From contig NZ_LIVQ01000005.1 of assembly GCF_001905445.1 (NCBI RefSeq), positions 310,001 through 374,000 of the forward strand: a DNA stretch of 64,000 bases, given 5' to 3'. The notes under the pieces were generated by a model. It was given only the letters and a program-made list of their open reading frames with translations. It ran no database searches and was not told where the DNA came from. Every line of letters starts with the position of its first letter. Positions within the stretch are counted from its first letter, which is position 1. Source of the DNA: Streptomyces sp. CB00455 (GTDB lineage Bacteria > Actinomycetota > Actinomycetes > Streptomycetales > Streptomycetaceae). Positions 35,460 through 42,736 of this stretch are shown in pieces. The translations under genes and the position numbers were made by a program.

Positions 35460-36536
35460 TCACTCGTACTCCGTGCCGCCCTTCCTGGTCAGGTAGGCCG
35501 GGCTGACGGCCTTGGCGATGGCGCGGCCGCCCACGACCGGGCTGTACCGCTCCGCGGCCGGCCTGATCACGACGCCCTCGCGCAGGTGCAGGCCCCGCCC
35601 GGAGAGGGTCTCGCGGCCGCTCGCCAGGTCCAGCACCGTACCGAGGTCGTACGGGCCCTCGTACAGGCGTGGCACCAGGGGCAGTTCCCCCTCGCGCAGG
35701 ACGGCCGCCGGGTCCAGCCACCGCACCTGGCCGTCGATTTCGGCGGAGACGTCGAAGACGGCGTATCCGGGCGGGCTGCCGGCGGTGCGCACGTCGGTGC
35801 CGTAGGCGAGGTCCTGGACGCCCGAGCCGTACACCTCGCCGAAGATCCCGACGCGGGTCGCGCCGAGCCGGGCGGCGAGGGCGGCGGCGACGGCCGGCAG
35901 GTGGTGACCGCGCACGGCCCGCCAGTAGAGGTTGCGCTCGTCCTCCGTCAGCGCGAGACCCTTGGAACCGAAGCCCTTGGAGGAGACCAGGGACCGCGCG
36001 CCCTGCGCGACGTACGTGAACAGGCAGGCGGTGCCGTGCAGTTTCTCGGTGAGGACCACCGGCTCGCCGGGCTCGAAGAGGTGGGGGTAGCGCTGAAGGT
36101 TCTCGATGTCCACCCAGGGCAGCAGGTCCGGGGCGGATTCGACGTCGCCGTTCATGGTGGTGGGGACGGGCGCGGCCCATTTGGTGATGCCGAGCAGTTC
36201 CGCGAAGTCCGTCTCCGCCTCGGCGGCCTTCGCCAGGTCGGTGTCCGCGAGGGCGCGCGGCCGGCAGACCAGCCCCTGCGAGAGCTCTCCGCGCAGGCGG
36301 ACGGCCTTGACGCGGTCGGCGGAGCTGCCCGCGAGCCGTCCGGTCAGACCGAGCTCCTCGATCAGGGCGGCCGGGAGGACGGCCTGTTCGGGGATGTAGA
36401 GCGCGAACTCACCGGTGCGGTAGGCGCCCTTGGCGACGACGGCGCGGTACAGGCCCACCTGGGCCAGCTCCAGGGCGTCGGCGTTCGGGTGCTCGTGTAC
36501 GGTCAGCTCTTCGACGGTGACCCGCAGGGTCGACAT
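35460..36536 (-). CDS. RNA ligase, DRB0094 (Deinococcus Rnl) family
   Basis: 358 residues. The N-terminal OB-fold-like part (VEELTVHEHPNADALELAQV) is followed by the nucleotidyltransferase core. Motif I is LTEKLHGTAC with the adenylated Lys165, motif III is VGIFGEVYGSGVQDLAYG, motif IV is LREGVVIRPA and motif V is GGRAIAKAVS. Enzymes of this type seal 3'-OH/5'-phosphate RNA nicks using ATP, favouring nicked duplexes. ATG 36536 has GAGGAG upstream. It is monocistronic, about 13 kb from the ligase-kinase operon and from a different ligase family, so the strain carries two distinct RNA-sealing enzymes. Confidence 0.93.
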   Translation of the reverse strand: MSTLRVTVEELTVHEHPNADALELAQVGLYRAVVAKGAYRTGEFALYIPEQAVLPAALIEELGLTGRLAGSSADRVKAVRLRGELSQGLVCRPRALADTDLAKAAEAETDFAELLGITKWAAPVPTTMNGDVESAPDLLPWVDIENLQRYPHLFEPGEPVVLTEKLHGTACLFTYVAQGARSLVSSKGFGSKGLALTEDERNLYWRAVRGHHLPAVAAALAARLGATRVGIFGEVYGSGVQDLAYGTDVRTAGSPPGYAVFDVSAEIDGQVRWLDPAAVLREGELPLVPRLYEGPYDLGTVLDLASGRETLSGRGLHLREGVVIRPAAERYSPVVGGRAIAKAVSPAYLTRKGGTEYE

Positions 36537-36656
36537 GGGAGGGCTCCTCGGCTGGGGCGACGGGCTTCGCCGGGCGGCCGCGGACTGCGGCGCGCCGGTG
36601 GCGGTCACCACTCTCCGGTCCGGCTTTTCCACTGGTCCAGCGGTTATCCCGGTGCT

Positions 36657-36820
36657 AAGGGCTGTCCCGTGATCCCCGGTGGATCAGCGCACGGCGTCAG
36701 ATGCGGTGCCTCGCACGGCGGAGGGGCACCCTCATACCGGGCGTATGGGGGCGTTCCGACAACGCGGCGAGGCGCCGTAGCCGGCGTCGTGCGCCCGCCG
36801 GGGATTGCGGGACAGCCCTT
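36657..36820. mobile_element. MITE-like element with 23-bp terminal inverted repeats
   Basis: A 164-bp non-coding segment. Its ends, 36657-36679 (AAGGGCTGTCCCG...) and 36798-36820 (...CGGGACAGCCCTT), are inverted copies with 21 of 23 matches. The interior encodes nothing. From memory, very similar sequence blocks recur in many streptomycete genomes; I could not check. No obvious target duplication is visible. Confidence 0.7.
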
Positions 36821-36869
36821 GGCCTGCCGCGCTGCCCGGCGGCGCGCGTGCGTGACTCCGGCCCCTGCG

Positions 36870-36995
36870 GCGCCGCGGATCCCGCTCGGCCGGCCCGGGC
36901 AGCCCGAGGAGATCGCGGGAGCCGTCGCCTGGCTGCTGTCACCGGACTCCTCGTACACGACGGGCGCCGTCCTGCGCGTCTCCGGGGGACGCTGA
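36870..36995 (+). pseudogene. Short-chain dehydrogenase, C-terminal remnant
   Basis: The last 40 codons read RIPLGRPGQPEEIAGAVAWL and then SPDSSYTTGAVLRVSGGR. This is the typical end of SDR oxidoreductases (GRPGxPEEIAxAVxFL, TGxxLxVDGG). Nothing upstream in the frame belongs to the family, because the sequence passes straight into the MITE-like element and the RNA ligase leader. Only the 3' end of the gene is left. Confidence 0.8.
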
Positions 36996-37121
36996 CCGCC
37001 GGCCGGGCCGTGGCTCCTGGCGCGGCGGGATCCGGCTGAGACGGCGTAGGACCCGACCGGGCGGGCGGGGGTGCTGCGGGCGACCGGCGCGGAGCATCGC
37101 CCCCTGTCGGAAAATCAGTGG

Positions 37122-37143
37122 AACGGCACTCCCGCGTGCCGTT
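37122..37143. promoter_or_regulatory. Palindrome in the 290-bp gap before DUF1062
   Basis: AACGGCAC (37122-37129) and GTGCCGTT (37136-37143) form 8-bp arms. The gap 36996-37288 otherwise shows no gene. The palindrome could be an operator for the downstream gene or a weak terminator. Confidence 0.4.
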
Positions 37144-37288
37144 AGCGTGCTCCCGCCCGTAACCAGCCGGTCAAGGACGTGCCGTTGTACACCAAGTGAG
37201 ACCCCCCGAGCGCTGATCCGTCGCGCGTCGCACCTGTGCGCCGCGCCCCTTTTCGCTGCGGTCTTCTCACTGGAACCGGTGTATTTCT

Positions 37289-37855
37289 GTGTCCGAAAAC
37301 TGGGTGGTCGTACCCACCTGCCTGCCCGTCGTCCTCCGCCGCTGTCCCAGGTGCGCCTTCGGGCGCTTCCGGGCGAACGGCGCGTTCCGCGTCAACGCGC
37401 ACCACAAGCTCCTCGACGCCTGGCTCCTGGCGCTGTGCACCAGGTGCGGGGACACCACCAAGCTCACGGTCCTGGAACGGGTGAACGTCCGTTCCGTACG
37501 GCCTGAGCTCCTGGACCTGTTGCACGCCAACGACGTCGGCCTTGCGGCCGAGCTGCTCCAGGACCCGGGTGTGCGCCGCCGCAATCACATCGCCCTCGAC
37601 TGGGACGGCGCCTGGCGCCTCGACACCGGCGGCCCGGATCAGGCGCATCGGCCGCATCGGCCTGACGGCGAGGCGATCGAGGTCTCGGTCGGTTTCGCGG
37701 CGCGTATACCCGTGCGGCCGGTGCGACTGATCGCGGAAGGTTTCGGCCTTTCGCGGGCCGAGGTCGAACGACTGATCGCCGAGGGGAATGTGGTGTCCAC
37801 CGTGCGCCTGGGCGGCAGACTCTGCGGGGACTTCACCTTCATGCTCAAACGCTGA
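37289..37855 (+). CDS. DUF1062 domain protein
   Basis: 188 residues from GTG 37289. Two CxxC pairs (RRCPRCAFGRF and LALCTRCGDTTKLTV) form a likely zinc ribbon at the N-terminus, followed by the DUF1062 core. The C-terminal FGLSRAEVERLIAEGNVVST resembles an S4-like RNA-binding helix pair, which suggests nucleic-acid contact. Function is unknown. The leader lacks a strong ribosome binding site. A very strong hairpin follows the stop. Confidence 0.85.
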   Translation: MSENWVVVPTCLPVVLRRCPRCAFGRFRANGAFRVNAHHKLLDAWLLALCTRCGDTTKLTVLERVNVRSVRPELLDLLHANDVGLAAELLQDPGVRRRNHIALDWDGAWRLDTGGPDQAHRPHRPDGEAIEVSVGFAARIPVRPVRLIAEGFGLSRAEVERLIAEGNVVSTVRLGGRLCGDFTFMLKR

Positions 37856-37875
37856 GTCCCCAGCCGAGTCCTTCC

Positions 37876-37935
37876 GGGCGCGTGGCACGGGCACCCCCAG
37901 GCCCCCGGCTCTGAGGGTGCCCGTGCCACGCGCCC
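37876..37935. terminator. Long perfect terminator hairpin
   Basis: 21-bp arms, 37876-37896 and 37915-37935, pair without a mismatch (starting GGGCGCGTGGCACGGGCACC); loop 18 bases. It begins 20 bp after the DUF1062 stop. Confidence 0.92.
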
Positions 37936-38252
37936 TTCCGCGGCGGGGCTGGACGGCGGCGCCCTGGTCGGCACCGCGGCGGCGTCGGGCATCGACCACC
38001 GCAACCGGTCCGCGCGCACCGGGCTCGGACCGCTGCCGTCCCCCCGCGCCCCTGTTCGCTTCCCGGCCTCCGACCCGACGGCTCCTGCCCGCACCGGCCG
38101 TTGGGGCCGGGTCCGCTCGAATCGCGACACGGGTCGGGGACCCGGTCCGGGCGCGGCCGGCGCGGCGGCGGAACGGTTCCGCTCCGGGGTGGGGTCACCC
38201 GGACGCGTGAGAGCGGGGCGCGGCCGTGCGGGACGTACGGCAAGGTGGTCGG
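37936..38252. other. 317-bp gap without a gene
   Basis: No frame here encodes a recognisable protein. The stretch is GC-rich and must carry the promoter of the lipoprotein gene. No clear -35/-10 pair was found. Confidence 0.5.
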
Positions 38253-38666
38253 ATGCAGTTACGCCGGGCCGTGCCCCTTTCCCTCTTCGCGCTCCTCGCC
38301 ACCGCCGGCTGTGTCTCCGTCGGCCCGCAGGACGTGGCTCCGGTTCCCGCACGCGGTTCCGTACCGCCCCCCGACGCGACCGCGCCCGACCTGCCGCCGC
38401 CCCTGCCCCTGGGGACGCTGCCGCCGCCCGCGGCGGATCCGGCCGGCGCCGGAGCGGACCAGGCCGCGGCGCGGCCCCCGGACACGGCCCCACGCCCCGC
38501 GAAACCGGCGGCCCCGGCCCGCCGCCCGCGCGCGGCCAAACCGGCGGCCCCCCACTCCCGCCGGCAACCGGCCCCGCCGCCCCGCATGGACGAGCTGTGC
38601 GCGGCCGCGGAGGGGACCGTACCGCCGTCCGTCGTGGACCTGTGCCTGCGGCAGTACGGCCGCTGA
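38253..38666 (+). CDS. Pro/Ala-rich lipoprotein with a TTA codon
   Basis: 137 residues. A lipoprotein signal ends at the lipobox LATAGC. A long Pro/Ala/Lys-rich extended region follows, and then a short conserved-looking tail, MDELCAAAEGTVPPSVVDLC, with two cysteines. It would be anchored on the outer face of the membrane. Codon 3 is TTA (38259-38261), rare in streptomycetes and read only by the bldA tRNA, so translation may depend on development. AAGG lies upstream of the ATG. Function is unknown. Confidence 0.72.
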   Translation: MQLRRAVPLSLFALLATAGCVSVGPQDVAPVPARGSVPPPDATAPDLPPPLPLGTLPPPAADPAGAGADQAAARPPDTAPRPAKPAAPARRPRAAKPAAPHSRRQPAPPPRMDELCAAAEGTVPPSVVDLCLRQYGR

Positions 38667-38720
38667 CCGGCCGTGGGCCGGCCGCGGGCCGGGGTGCCGT
38701 GGGCCGTGGGCCGAGGCATC

Positions 38721-38804
38721 GGAGCCGGGGTGCGAGGCGCCGGAGCCGGGGTGCGAGGCGCCGGAGCCGGGGTGCGAGGCGCCGGAGCCGGGGTGCGAGG
38801 CTTG
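38721..38804. repeat. Four 21-bp tandem repeats
   Basis: Units starting GGAGCCGGGGTGCGAGGCGC lie at 38721, 38742, 38763 and 38784; the last runs directly into the merR promoter. The first three are identical. Confidence 0.9.
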
Positions 38805-38832
38805 ACCCTCCCCCCGTGTCAGGGCTTGCAGT
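38802..38832 (+). promoter_or_regulatory. MerR-type promoter with 19-bp spacer
   Basis: -35 TTGACC (38802-38807) and -10-like TGCAGT (38827-38832) are 19 bp apart, the over-long spacing that MerR proteins correct by twisting DNA. The spacer holds CCCT...AGGG inverted half-sites. It stands just upstream of the merR start, so the gene is probably autoregulated. Confidence 0.75.
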
Positions 38833-38842
38833 GGAAGGCGTC

Positions 38843-39685
38843 ATGTTCACCATCGGAGACTTCGCCAAGCACGGCCGGGTGTCGGTCCGCATGCTGCGTC
38901 ACTACGACGCCCTGGGACTGCTGCGCCCGGCCCGCGTCGACCCCTTCACCGGCTACCGCTCCTACGAGGCCGGGCAACTCGCCCGGCTCAACCGGCTCGT
39001 CGCGCTCAAAGACCTCGGCTTCACCCTCGAACAAGTGGGGACGATCCTCGACGAGAGGGTGGGCGCGGAGGAGCTGCGCGGCATGCTGCGGTTGCGGCAG
39101 GCGGAACTGGAGAGCGCCATGGCCGCCGCGGCGGCCCGGCTGGTCCAGGTCGAGGCGAGGCTCCGGACCATCGAGAGCGAGGGAACCATGCCTGGCGACG
39201 ACGTCGTCCTCAAGAGCCTCCCGCCCGTCCGCCTCGCCGAGCTCGCCGGGATCGCGGCGAGCTACGGCCCCGAGGACATCGGCCCGGTCATCGGCCCGCT
39301 GTACGAGGAGCTGTGCCGCCGGTTCGAGGAGGCCGGCGTGGCACCCGACGGCCCCGGTCTCGCCTACTACGAGGACGCGCCCGGCACGGAGGCCGGCACG
39401 GCCGTCCTGGTCCACGCCGGGCTGCCGGTGGCGTCCCGGGTCCGCGCCGAGGACCTGGGGGGCGGGGTGCGGATCGTCACCCTGCCGGCGGTGGAACGTG
39501 CGGCGACGGTGGTGCACCGGGGCTCGATGGACTCGGTGCTGCCGACGGCCCAGGCCCTGGCACGCTGGATCGACGCCCACGGCCACCGCTCGGCGGGATA
39601 CGCGCGCGAGCTGGCCCTCGCCTGCCCCGAGGACCGCGACCGGTGGGTCACCGAACTCCAGGAGCCGCTGGCCGGCACGCCCTGA
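38843..39685 (+). CDS. MerR family regulator with GyrI-like effector domain
   Basis: 280 residues. The N-terminal winged helix MFTIGDFAKHGRVSVRMLRH and TGYRSYEAGQLARLNRLVAL is MerR. A coiled coil at about 80-118 allows dimerisation. The C-terminal part (from VVLKSLPPVRLAELAG) is a GyrI/SOUL-like ligand-binding domain, as in BmrR/TipA relatives that sense drug-like compounds. The ATG has GGAAGG upstream. Its target besides itself may be the decayed gene that follows. Confidence 0.93.
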   Translation: MFTIGDFAKHGRVSVRMLRHYDALGLLRPARVDPFTGYRSYEAGQLARLNRLVALKDLGFTLEQVGTILDERVGAEELRGMLRLRQAELESAMAAAAARLVQVEARLRTIESEGTMPGDDVVLKSLPPVRLAELAGIAASYGPEDIGPVIGPLYEELCRRFEEAGVAPDGPGLAYYEDAPGTEAGTAVLVHAGLPVASRVRAEDLGGGVRIVTLPAVERAATVVHRGSMDSVLPTAQALARWIDAHGHRSAGYARELALACPEDRDRWVTELQEPLAGTP

Positions 39686-39704
39686 CCGCACCTGCGGTGC
39701 GCGC

Positions 39705-39907
39705 ATGCAGCGCGTACTGGTGGGGGGGATCGGCAGCGCCGGGAAGTCCACGCCGGCCCGGGCCGGAGCGTCAGCCCGGCCTTCGCGCAGGACACGGCCC
39801 GTCCGGCCGGGACCGAACGGTGGATCTTCCATTCGCCGGGCTACCCGGCCGTGCGGGACCTGCTCCGGGAGCGGGCCGACACCGTCGTCCGGCTCGGGCT
39901 GACGTAA
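39705..39907 (+). pseudogene. P-loop nucleoside-kinase-like remnant (FlaR/adenylate kinase type)
   Basis: The opening MQRVLVGGIGSAGKSTPARA is a P-loop start. About 40 codons later the tail WIFHSPGYPAVRDLLRERAD, then TVVRLGLT and TAA, appears in another frame. It resembles topology-modulation or adenylate-kinase-like proteins of about 170-200 residues. The middle is deleted and the frame shifted. It follows the MerR gene by 20 bp. Confidence 0.7.
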
Positions 39908-39942
39908 CGCAGGCTCAGGGGACCGAGGTCACAGGCCGAGGC

Positions 39943-40239
39943 TCAGGGGCGGCGGGCGCAGACGCGGGCGCAGCGGCGGGCCGTTTCCTGCCGGGCGGCA
40001 CGCAACCGGTGCAGGGTGGTGTGGCCGCGGCGGCTCCACTCGGCCCGGGGCAGCCCGGGCCGCCGGCCACCGCCCGCGATCAGCGCGTTGACCGGGGTCA
40101 TCGGGTCGGCGGCCATGGCCTTGGCGAGCAGGACGCCGACGACGAGGGGAACCAGTGCCACGGCCAGGGCCGAACCGGCGGTGGTCACGTGCTGCATGCG
40201 CGGGCGGATCGTCGCGCCGCGCTTGGCGTCGGAGTTCAT
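39943..40239 (-). CDS. Small hypothetical membrane protein
   Basis: 98 residues from ATG 40239. One membrane span, ALAVALVPLVVGVLLAKAMA, is followed by a basic tail rich in Arg (HRLRAARQETARRC). I do not recognise the family. The coding case rests on the clear span and on a start facing the next gene's upstream region. Confidence 0.5.
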   Translation of the reverse strand: MNSDAKRGATIRPRMQHVTTAGSALAVALVPLVVGVLLAKAMAADPMTPVNALIAGGGRRPGLPRAEWSRRGHTTLHRLRAARQETARRCARVCARRP

Positions 40240-40411
40240 GACCCCATTCGACCAGTGGCGGCGGGGCGGGGAATCGGGGCGGATACTCAGGCTGTTGGGC
40301 ACGACGTACTCAGACGGGCGCTGCGTGCTCGGCTGATACGACGGGCGCGACGGCGGGGCCGGACGCCACGCGCACGACGAGCGAGCGGGACGAGCGGACG
40401 GTGGGGCGGCG

Positions 40412-40873
40412 ATGACGGAATCCGGACAGGGCTTCGAACCGGCGACGGGCGACGGCCCGGCATCAACGGCCTCGGCGGATGCCGGGCGGCCCGCGCAGGT
40501 CCGCACGGCGTACGAGGGCCTGCTGCAGATCCGCCGTACGGTCAACGGCCCGGCGGGCGCGGCGGTTCCCGCCCCGTGGGAGGTACGGCAGCTGCCGCGC
40601 GCCGTGGCCCTGGCGCTGGAGGCATCGGGCTTGCCACCCTCGGCCGTGGACCAGCAGGGCCGGCCCGCGAGCACGGGCTACCGCGTGGCCGCAGGTCCGG
40701 AGCCCGGGCGGGCCGAGGTGACCTGGGTCGGCCCCCGGGGCGGCGGCGTGGCCGAGGAGGAGCAGGAGCGGCTGACCGCCTGTGCGGAGGCCCTGGAACG
40801 GCTGGGCTGGGTGTGCCTCCTCTACCGCGGCCCCCGCCGCCGGCGCTTCCTCGAAGTGGAACCCCCGCGCTGA
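40412..40873 (+). CDS. Conserved hypothetical protein
   Basis: 153 residues. The centre reads YRVAAGPEPGRAEVTWVGPR and the end CAEALERLGWVCLLYRGPRR, RRFLEVEPPR, a pattern found in many streptomycete proteins without known function. No signal peptide or membrane span is visible. ATG 40412 has GGGGCGGCG upstream. Confidence 0.65.
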   Translation: MTESGQGFEPATGDGPASTASADAGRPAQVRTAYEGLLQIRRTVNGPAGAAVPAPWEVRQLPRAVALALEASGLPPSAVDQQGRPASTGYRVAAGPEPGRAEVTWVGPRGGGVAEEEQERLTACAEALERLGWVCLLYRGPRRRRFLEVEPPR

Positions 40874-41017
40874 CGCGGAACCCCCGGACTGCGACCACGG
40901 CAGCGCCGGCGCCCCGCACTGCCGGTTTTGACGGCAGTCAGCCGCCGAGCCGGACGCGCCACGGTCGCCAGACGCGACACAGCGGCACGCCGACGACGAC
41001 AGACGCCCCGCCGTACG

Positions 41018-41980
41018 TCAGCGGTAGCGGGCGGCCAGTGCCTCGGCCGTGGCGGCGACGGCGGCCCGCAGCGCGGGGGGCCCGAGCACCTCGGCTTCCG
41101 TGCCCAGCCGCAGGAGGTCGCCGACCGCGACGGCTTCGGATTCGACCGGCAGCCACAACCGCGTCCAGCCGTCCCGGTCGGCCGCTCCGGCGTCGGCGAG
41201 CGCCCTCCTACCCGCCGCGCCGAACAGCATCGGCAACAGGCGCCGTCCCCGGGCCGAGAGGCGCAGCTCGGCGGTCTGTTGGTGGAGTACGGCGTCCAGG
41301 CGGTCGGTGGACGCGCGCCAGTACGCGCCGAGTTCGAAGCCCTCGGGCCGCTCGAAGGTGCCGGCGCCGGTGTCCACCGCCAGGAACCGGGAGACCCGGT
41401 AGGTCCGTACGGAGTCCTCGGTCCGGCCCGCGAGGTACCAGATGCCGCCCTTGAGGACGAGGCCGAGCGGCTCCAGCTCACGGTGCACTTCGCCGCCCCA
41501 TCGGCGGTAGTGGGCGTGCAGGATCCGCTGGTCCCATACGGCCTGGGCGATCCGCGCGAGGTGCGGGACGGGGTCGGCGTCCCGGAACCAGGCGGGCGCG
41601 TCGAGGTGGAAGCGGTCCTGGATCCGCTTCGCCCGGGCGGCGAGGGCGGCGGGCAGCGCGGCCTCCAGTTTCAGCTGGGCGGCGGCCAGGTCGGCGCCGA
41701 GGCCGAGCTCCCCGGCGGGCCCGGGCGCGCCGGCGAGGAAGAGGGAGCCGGCCTGGGCGTCGGTGAATCCGGTGAGGCGGGTGCGGTAGCCGTCCGCCAG
41801 CCGGTACCCGCCCGCCGGGCCGCGGTCGGCCAGCACGGGGACCCCCGAGGCGCCGAGCGCCTCGACGTCCCGGTAGACGGTCCGGACGGACACCTCCAGC
41901 TCGGCGGCGAGTTCGGGAGCGGTCATGCGGCCGCGGTTCTGCAGCAGCAGGAGCAGGGAAAGGAGCCGGTCGGCGCGCAT
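41018..41980 (-). CDS. YafY-type (HTH_11/WYL) transcriptional regulator
   Basis: 320 residues from ATG 41980 (MRADRLLSLLLLLQNRGRMT); an ATG three codons earlier at 41989 is equally possible. The N-terminal helix-turn-helix has LAAELEVSVRTVYRDVEALG, and the WYL domain has GLVLKGGIWYLAGRTED and TYRVSRFLAV. WYL domains sense nucleotides, ssDNA or small ligands. A perfect palindrome sits eight bases upstream of the outer ATG, in the gap to the divergent DUF3224 gene, so it probably controls itself and that gene. Confidence 0.93.
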   Translation of the reverse strand: MRADRLLSLLLLLQNRGRMTAPELAAELEVSVRTVYRDVEALGASGVPVLADRGPAGGYRLADGYRTRLTGFTDAQAGSLFLAGAPGPAGELGLGADLAAAQLKLEAALPAALAARAKRIQDRFHLDAPAWFRDADPVPHLARIAQAVWDQRILHAHYRRWGGEVHRELEPLGLVLKGGIWYLAGRTEDSVRTYRVSRFLAVDTGAGTFERPEGFELGAYWRASTDRLDAVLHQQTAELRLSARGRRLLPMLFGAAGRRALADAGAADRDGWTRLWLPVESEAVAVGDLLRLGTEAEVLGPPALRAAVAATAEALAARYR

Positions 41981-41996
41981 GGCGCCCATTGTCCAC

Positions 41997-42021
41997 GTAC
42001 CTGACAGCAGGTGTCAGGTAC
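41997..42021. promoter_or_regulatory. Operator palindrome of the YafY-type regulator
   Basis: GTACCTGACA (41997-42006) and TGTCAGGTAC (42012-42021) are perfect 10-bp arms around GCAGG, immediately upstream of the regulator start. They overlap the expected promoter, as an autoregulatory site would. Confidence 0.8.
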
Positions 42022-42063
42022 CGCTGCCAGGCTGTGGACACGGGCCGGGGGAATCCCCGGACC

Positions 42064-42111
42064 CCCGATCTCCCGATCCCTCGATCACCCGATCTCCCGA
42101 TCCCCCGATCC
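42064..42111. repeat. Six 8-bp CCCGATCT/CCCGATCC units
   Basis: Short tandem units of CCCGATC plus T or C (one variant CTCGATCA) between the YafY operator and the DUF3224 ribosome binding site. Confidence 0.8.
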
Positions 42112-42153
42112 CACTGCGCCGGGATGACCGCCCGGCGCGCCGAGAGGACCCTC

Positions 42154-42618
42154 GTGCCCACGTCCAGCAGCGCCCCTGCCACCCCTGCCACCCCCGCCCC
42201 CGCATCCGCCCCCGCGTCCGCGCAGACCGGCGGCGTCTTCACCTTCGCCGACTGGCAGGAGCACCCCCTCGGGCCGCAGGGGACCACCCCGCGGCTCGCG
42301 CAGGCCAGTGTCACCAACTCCTTCACCGGCCGCATCGAGGCGCCCGCCACCGCCTGCGCGTACACGGTCGCCTACACCGGCGACGACACCGGCACCTATA
42401 CCGGCATGGAGCTGGTCTCCGGCAGCGTCGACGGCCGCGAGGGCGCCTTCGTCCTTGAGGAGCGGGGCACCTTCGGTCCCACCGGTACCACCTGCCACTT
42501 CGAGGTGGTACCGGGCTCCGCCACCGGGGAGCTCACCGGGCTGACGGGAACCGGCGGGTTCACATCCCGTCACGGCGAGCCCTCCGTGACGTACACCTTC
42601 ACCTACGACATCGCCTGA
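42154..42618 (+). CDS. DUF3224 domain protein
   Basis: 154 residues. A Ser/Ala/Pro-rich N-terminus is followed by the DUF3224 beta-barrel-like core (FTFADWQEHPLG, AYTVAYTGDDTGTYTGMELV, VLEERGTFGPTGTTCHFEVV, YTFTYDIA). GTG 42154 was chosen for GAGAGGA seven bases upstream; an in-frame ATG at 42124 would lengthen the disordered start. It diverges from the YafY-type regulator, a common arrangement. Function is unknown. Confidence 0.9.
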   Translation: MPTSSSAPATPATPAPASAPASAQTGGVFTFADWQEHPLGPQGTTPRLAQASVTNSFTGRIEAPATACAYTVAYTGDDTGTYTGMELVSGSVDGREGAFVLEERGTFGPTGTTCHFEVVPGSATGELTGLTGTGGFTSRHGEPSVTYTFTYDIA

Positions 42619-42654
42619 TCCCGGCCCCGGGCACGCTCCGTCCGCCCGGGAACG

Positions 42655-42691
42655 CGTCGGGGCGCGGACCGGTACGGCCCGCGCCCCGACG
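42655..42691. terminator. Bidirectional terminator
   Basis: Perfect 13-bp arms CGTCGGGGCGCGG (42655-42667) and CCGCGCCCCGACG (42679-42691), between the convergent DUF3224 gene and the large secreted protein gene. Confidence 0.85.
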
Positions 42692-42736
42692 GCGTTCGCG
42701 CCGCGGCTCAGTTCACCGCAGGCGACACCTCGCACG

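Noticed and set aside
37142..37999. Open frame antisense to DUF1062
   Set aside because: No domains; the plus-strand protein has zinc-ribbon cysteines and the DUF1062 core.
7561..38804. Possible CRISPR arrays at the tandem repeats (7561-7635, 38721-38804)
   Set aside because: The units are contiguous with no spacers, and no cas genes are present.
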